From the NCBI RefSeq assembly GCF_000611645.1, contig NW_014012555.1, forward strand, positions 1-17,069: a stretch of 17,069 bases of DNA, written 5' to 3'. This document shows positions 14,186 to 17,069 of the stretch, piece by piece. Each line of letters opens with the position of its first letter. Within the stretch, counting starts at the first letter, position 1. Origin of the DNA: Monoraphidium neglectum (taxonomy: Eukaryota; Chlorophyta; Chlorophyceae; Sphaeropleales; Selenastraceae). Made by a program: the position numbers and the translations under genes. A model generated the notes under the pieces. The model was not told the origin of the DNA. It saw only the letters and a program-made list of their open reading frames with translations, and searched no databases.

Positions 14186-16845
14186 ATGGCTCCCCTTAAA
14201 CAGGTGGATCGGTCAGCCACGGTGGGCTTCTGCCCCACAGGGGGGCGACCGCTCCTCGCGGCCGGTACCGTGGCTGGAGCGATCGACATGAGCTTTAGTA
14301 CCAGCGCCGTTTTGGAGATTTTTTCACTGGACTTCGCGTCTGGAGAGGAGGCGCCGGTGCTGGCGGGGAGCCTGGCCGTGCCCGAGCGCTTCAATCGGCT
14401 CGCATGGGGCACAGCACCCTCGGACGCCACCCGTATGCCGGTAAGTTGTCGCTTGGAATTGAAGGCCCGGCGTTCAGTGCCCTCACGGGTGATCTGCTCG
14501 ACGCTAACGCTGTTGCACCCGCCTCGCAGCTTGGTATTATTGCGGGCGGCCTGGCGGATGGCAGCATTTGCCTCTGGAATCCCTCCAGCATCGTTGACGC
14601 TGGCGCCAGCAAGACGCCGCCGCTGCTGGCCAAGATGCAGAAGCATGGGGGCCCGGTGCGTATTGCGTCCGTGCACATGCCACTGCGGCAGCTTGTACCG
14701 GACAAAGGCTGTCGCAGGCTGCCTGGCCGAGTGTCAACTCTGGTGATGCGGTTGACACACAGGAGTGGGTGTGCGGTAGGACAAGTGCTTCGTCACCCGA
14801 CCTGTCCAGGCCAGATTTCCTGCTGATTGCCACCAGCAGATCGCTGGGACCTGATTCATTGCCGGCCCCCTGGTGGTGGGCTGCGTTCGCTGATTGCCTC
14901 CCCCTTTTACCTCAGGTCAAGGGCCTGGAATTCAACTCATTCAGCCCCAACCTGCTGGCGTCGGGCGCGAGCGACGGGGAGCTGTGCATCTGGGATGTCG
15001 CCAACCCGGCACAGCCGTCGCTGTACCCGGCGCTCAAGGTGAGCAGGCGGTCCGACGCGGCCGCACGGCGCAGTCACCCGACGGGAATCCTTGTGCAGCT
15101 GCGGCGGCAGCTGGGCTCGCTCGAGGCCCTGCACACCTGCAGAACGCGGACGGTGCCGCCCTCAACTGCGATTGCAGCTTCAGCCGCGCCCACCAACACG
15201 GAATTGTTGCGGCGATGCACGCATGGTGCGCGCTCCCTGGTTGACGATGAATCGTGCGCTGCCTCGGCCTTGGCCGCTCGCAGAGCGGCGCCCAGGGCGC
15301 CCCTGGCGCTGGCCCCGTGGAGATTACCTACCTGGCTTGGAACCGGAAGGTGCAGCACATCCTGGCGTCGACGCAGGTGAGCGCACAGCTGATGGCCAGG
15401 GCCTGGCGGCAGGTCCCGGCCCGACCAGTGCGGCAGTTGCAGCGTTGGTGGCAGCTTCGCATGGCGGCGGGCGGAGCGCGACGCTGGATCAGAGGCAAGC
15501 AACTCAAGCATGCTGATGATGTGTGTGTTATTGCATCCGCAACGCACTCTGGGTTTGATGCTGGGTTTTGCGCGGCGTGCCATCAAAATGAGCAGGTGGA
15601 CGGCGCCACGGTCATCTGGGACCTGAAGAAGCAGCGGCCGGTGATTACTCTCAAGGACCCCAACAGGTGGGCGCTGGCCGGCTGTCGGTTCTCACCGAAC
15701 GCGTGCAGGCGCGCCTGCCGCCATGCAAGGGGTGCAGTGTGCGGCGGGCACCAACGCCGTGTCGAGGGCTGGGCCTGCCCTGCGCTCTGAACGTCTGTCC
15801 CTCCGCCCCGCCCGCCCCGTGTGCAGCCAGCGCCGCTGCAGCGTGCTGCAGTGGAACCCGGAGGTCGCGACGCAGCTGGTCGTGGCCAGCGACGACGACC
15901 GCTCGCCGACGCTGCAGCTGTGGGACCTGCGCAACAGCATGGGGCCGGTCAAGGAGTTTGTGGGCCACACCAAGGGCGTGCTGGGCATGGCGTGGTGCCA
16001 GCACGACCCGGGGCTGCTGCTGAGCTGCAGCAAGGACTGCCGGACGATCTGCTGGGAGGTGGCGACCACGGACGTCTTGTGCGAGCTGCCGGCCAGCGGC
16101 AACTGGGACTTTGACGTGCAGGTGTGGGGGCCGCCAGGAGAGGGTTTTGGGCCAAAAGGCACACGTGCGGTCTGCATGCAAACGTTGTGAGAGGTGACGC
16201 TCGTACGGTCATGCAAGCAGAGCGTGAGGGGGCCGCGCAGCAGCAAAGCGCGCAGATTGCAAGCCCGCCCGCGTGCTGGGCCGAGCGGAGCGGCGGCCGA
16301 GGTCGCGTCGCTGCTGCCCTGCGCGCCCGCCCCGGCGCGCCGCAGTGGAGCCCCACCCTGCCGGGGGTGTTCAGCACGAGCAGCTTCGACGGGAAGCTGG
16401 CGGTGCATAACCTGCTGGCCTGCACGGGCGGCGGCGTGGTGGAGACCATCAACGCGGACTTCAGCACCACAAAGGTCGCGTCAGGTACGTTGCTTTCCAT
16501 CAGAGCACCCTGGGACAGCGCGCCGAGCTCCCTGAGCCTTGCCTTGTGCGGGCCTGGCGGGTGCTGACTGGAAACACCGGCTGCCCAGCAGCGAGCGCTC
16601 AGGCGCACACTCACGGCCGGGCTCGCCTGGAGACGGGCGCACGCCGGGCGGAGACTGTCCTGAAACCTGGCTGACGTAACCATCGCGCCTGTGCATACCT
16701 GCGCACCATGGCAGGCGCCGCCAAGCCCCTGAAGCGTGCGCCCGCGTGGATGGGCAAGTCGTCGGGCGTGGTGTTTGGGTTTGGCGGGCGCCTGGCCAGC
16801 TTCAGCCACTACAAGCAGCAGGTGTCGGACCCTGCCACTGGCCAG
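14186..16845 (+). CDS. SEC31: SEC31, COPII outer coat protein, N-terminal propeller (partial)
   Basis: With SEC13, SEC31 forms the outer cage of COPII vesicles budding from the endoplasmic reticulum. Exons: 14186-14440, 14530-14655, 14916-15038, 15284-15376, 15596-15666, 15827-16121, 16346-16484, 16715-16845; all GT-AG with matching phases, 411 residues. The start [17 protein letters not shown] and the following [14 protein letters not shown] and ERFNRLAWG (about 75-83) match the family N-terminus. WD-type strand ends: [14 protein letters not shown] (89-102), [12 protein letters not shown] (143-154), GATVIWDL (202-209), [13 protein letters not shown] (244-256) and [19 protein letters not shown] and NWDFDV are also family hallmarks. 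The last exon has the typical RAPAWMGKS and [11 protein letters not shown] donor at 16846 (CAG|GTGGGC) or at 16822 (CAG|GTGTCG) ends it. SEC31 is usually over 1000 residues, so the helical solenoid and proline-rich parts lie beyond the window; bases 16846-17069 look like intron. Confidence 0.94.
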
Positions 16846-17069
16846 GTGGGCTCGGGCCGGCTGTTTTGGGACTGCGGCTGCAGGCAGACAGCACGCACTT
16901 TGTGACAGGCAGCTTTGCCAGACAGCAGGCGCTTGGGTGCAGGCGGCTGCAGCGCAAAAGGGAGGTCGCAGCCCCGCCTCGCTGCGGCGGGGCGAGGGCC
17001 GCATTTCAATGACAGCTCAATGCAAGCGGGGGTCCTGGGCACAGCCTTGGTTCTCGGCTCCTATCTACC
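16846..17069 (+). other. Probable SEC31 intron running out of the window
   Basis: After the last recognisable SEC31 residues the frame reaches a stop at 16903-16905. No sequence resembling the next SEC31 section (the stretch leading into the alpha-solenoid) is visible in any frame, so this is most likely intron. The next exon would begin outside the window. Confidence 0.5.

Noticed and set aside
13729..14676. 315-codon minus-strand open frame
   Set aside because: It lies antisense to SEC31 exons 1 and 2, which have clear family sequence; GC-rich exons commonly leave long open antisense frames.
15949..17004. 351-codon minus-strand open frame
   Set aside because: Antisense shadow of SEC31 exons 6-8; its translation is arginine-, alanine- and proline-rich with no recognisable motif.

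Overview
The window looks like nuclear DNA of a green alga (Chlorophyta). The reasons are GC-rich sequence, many short GT-AG introns of about 50-480 bases, plant-like versions of two conserved WD40 proteins, and TGTAA boxes (the chlorophyte polyadenylation signal) shortly after two stop codons. No bacterial, organellar, tRNA, rRNA or CRISPR feature is evident. The clade call is an inference; no species marker is visible.

Layout, all genes on the + strand. Bases 1-1800 hold no gene I can support and include the upstream region of the first gene. Bases 1801-6724 hold a complete 13-exon gene for an MSI1/RBBP4-type histone-binding WD40 protein of 413 residues. Bases 7009-8296 and 9344-10662 are two diverged copies of one roughly 1.3-kb block. 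Copy 1 looks like a truncated, broken gene relic. Copy 2 appears to supply the 5' part of an unrecognised multi-exon gene that runs to a stop at 13156-13158. Bases 14186-16845 hold the N-terminal WD40 propeller (8 exons, 411 residues) of the COPII coat protein SEC31, which continues beyond the window.

The two conserved genes are housekeeping: chromatin assembly/Polycomb-type histone binding, and ER-to-Golgi vesicle coat formation. They share the WD40 fold but have no evident functional link. The lineage-specific part lies between them. It is a predicted protein with a coiled coil, a 19-glutamine run coded by pure CAG, and a C-terminal segment whose spacing of D, D-x-K and a following helix resembles a PD-(D/E)XK nuclease core. 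Its last four exons join in perfect phase and are well supported. The exons before the coiled coil are ambiguous, and the alternatives are given in the entry. All exon calls were made by eye from reading frame, splice dinucleotides, codon phase and remembered family sequence; no alignment or transcript data were available.
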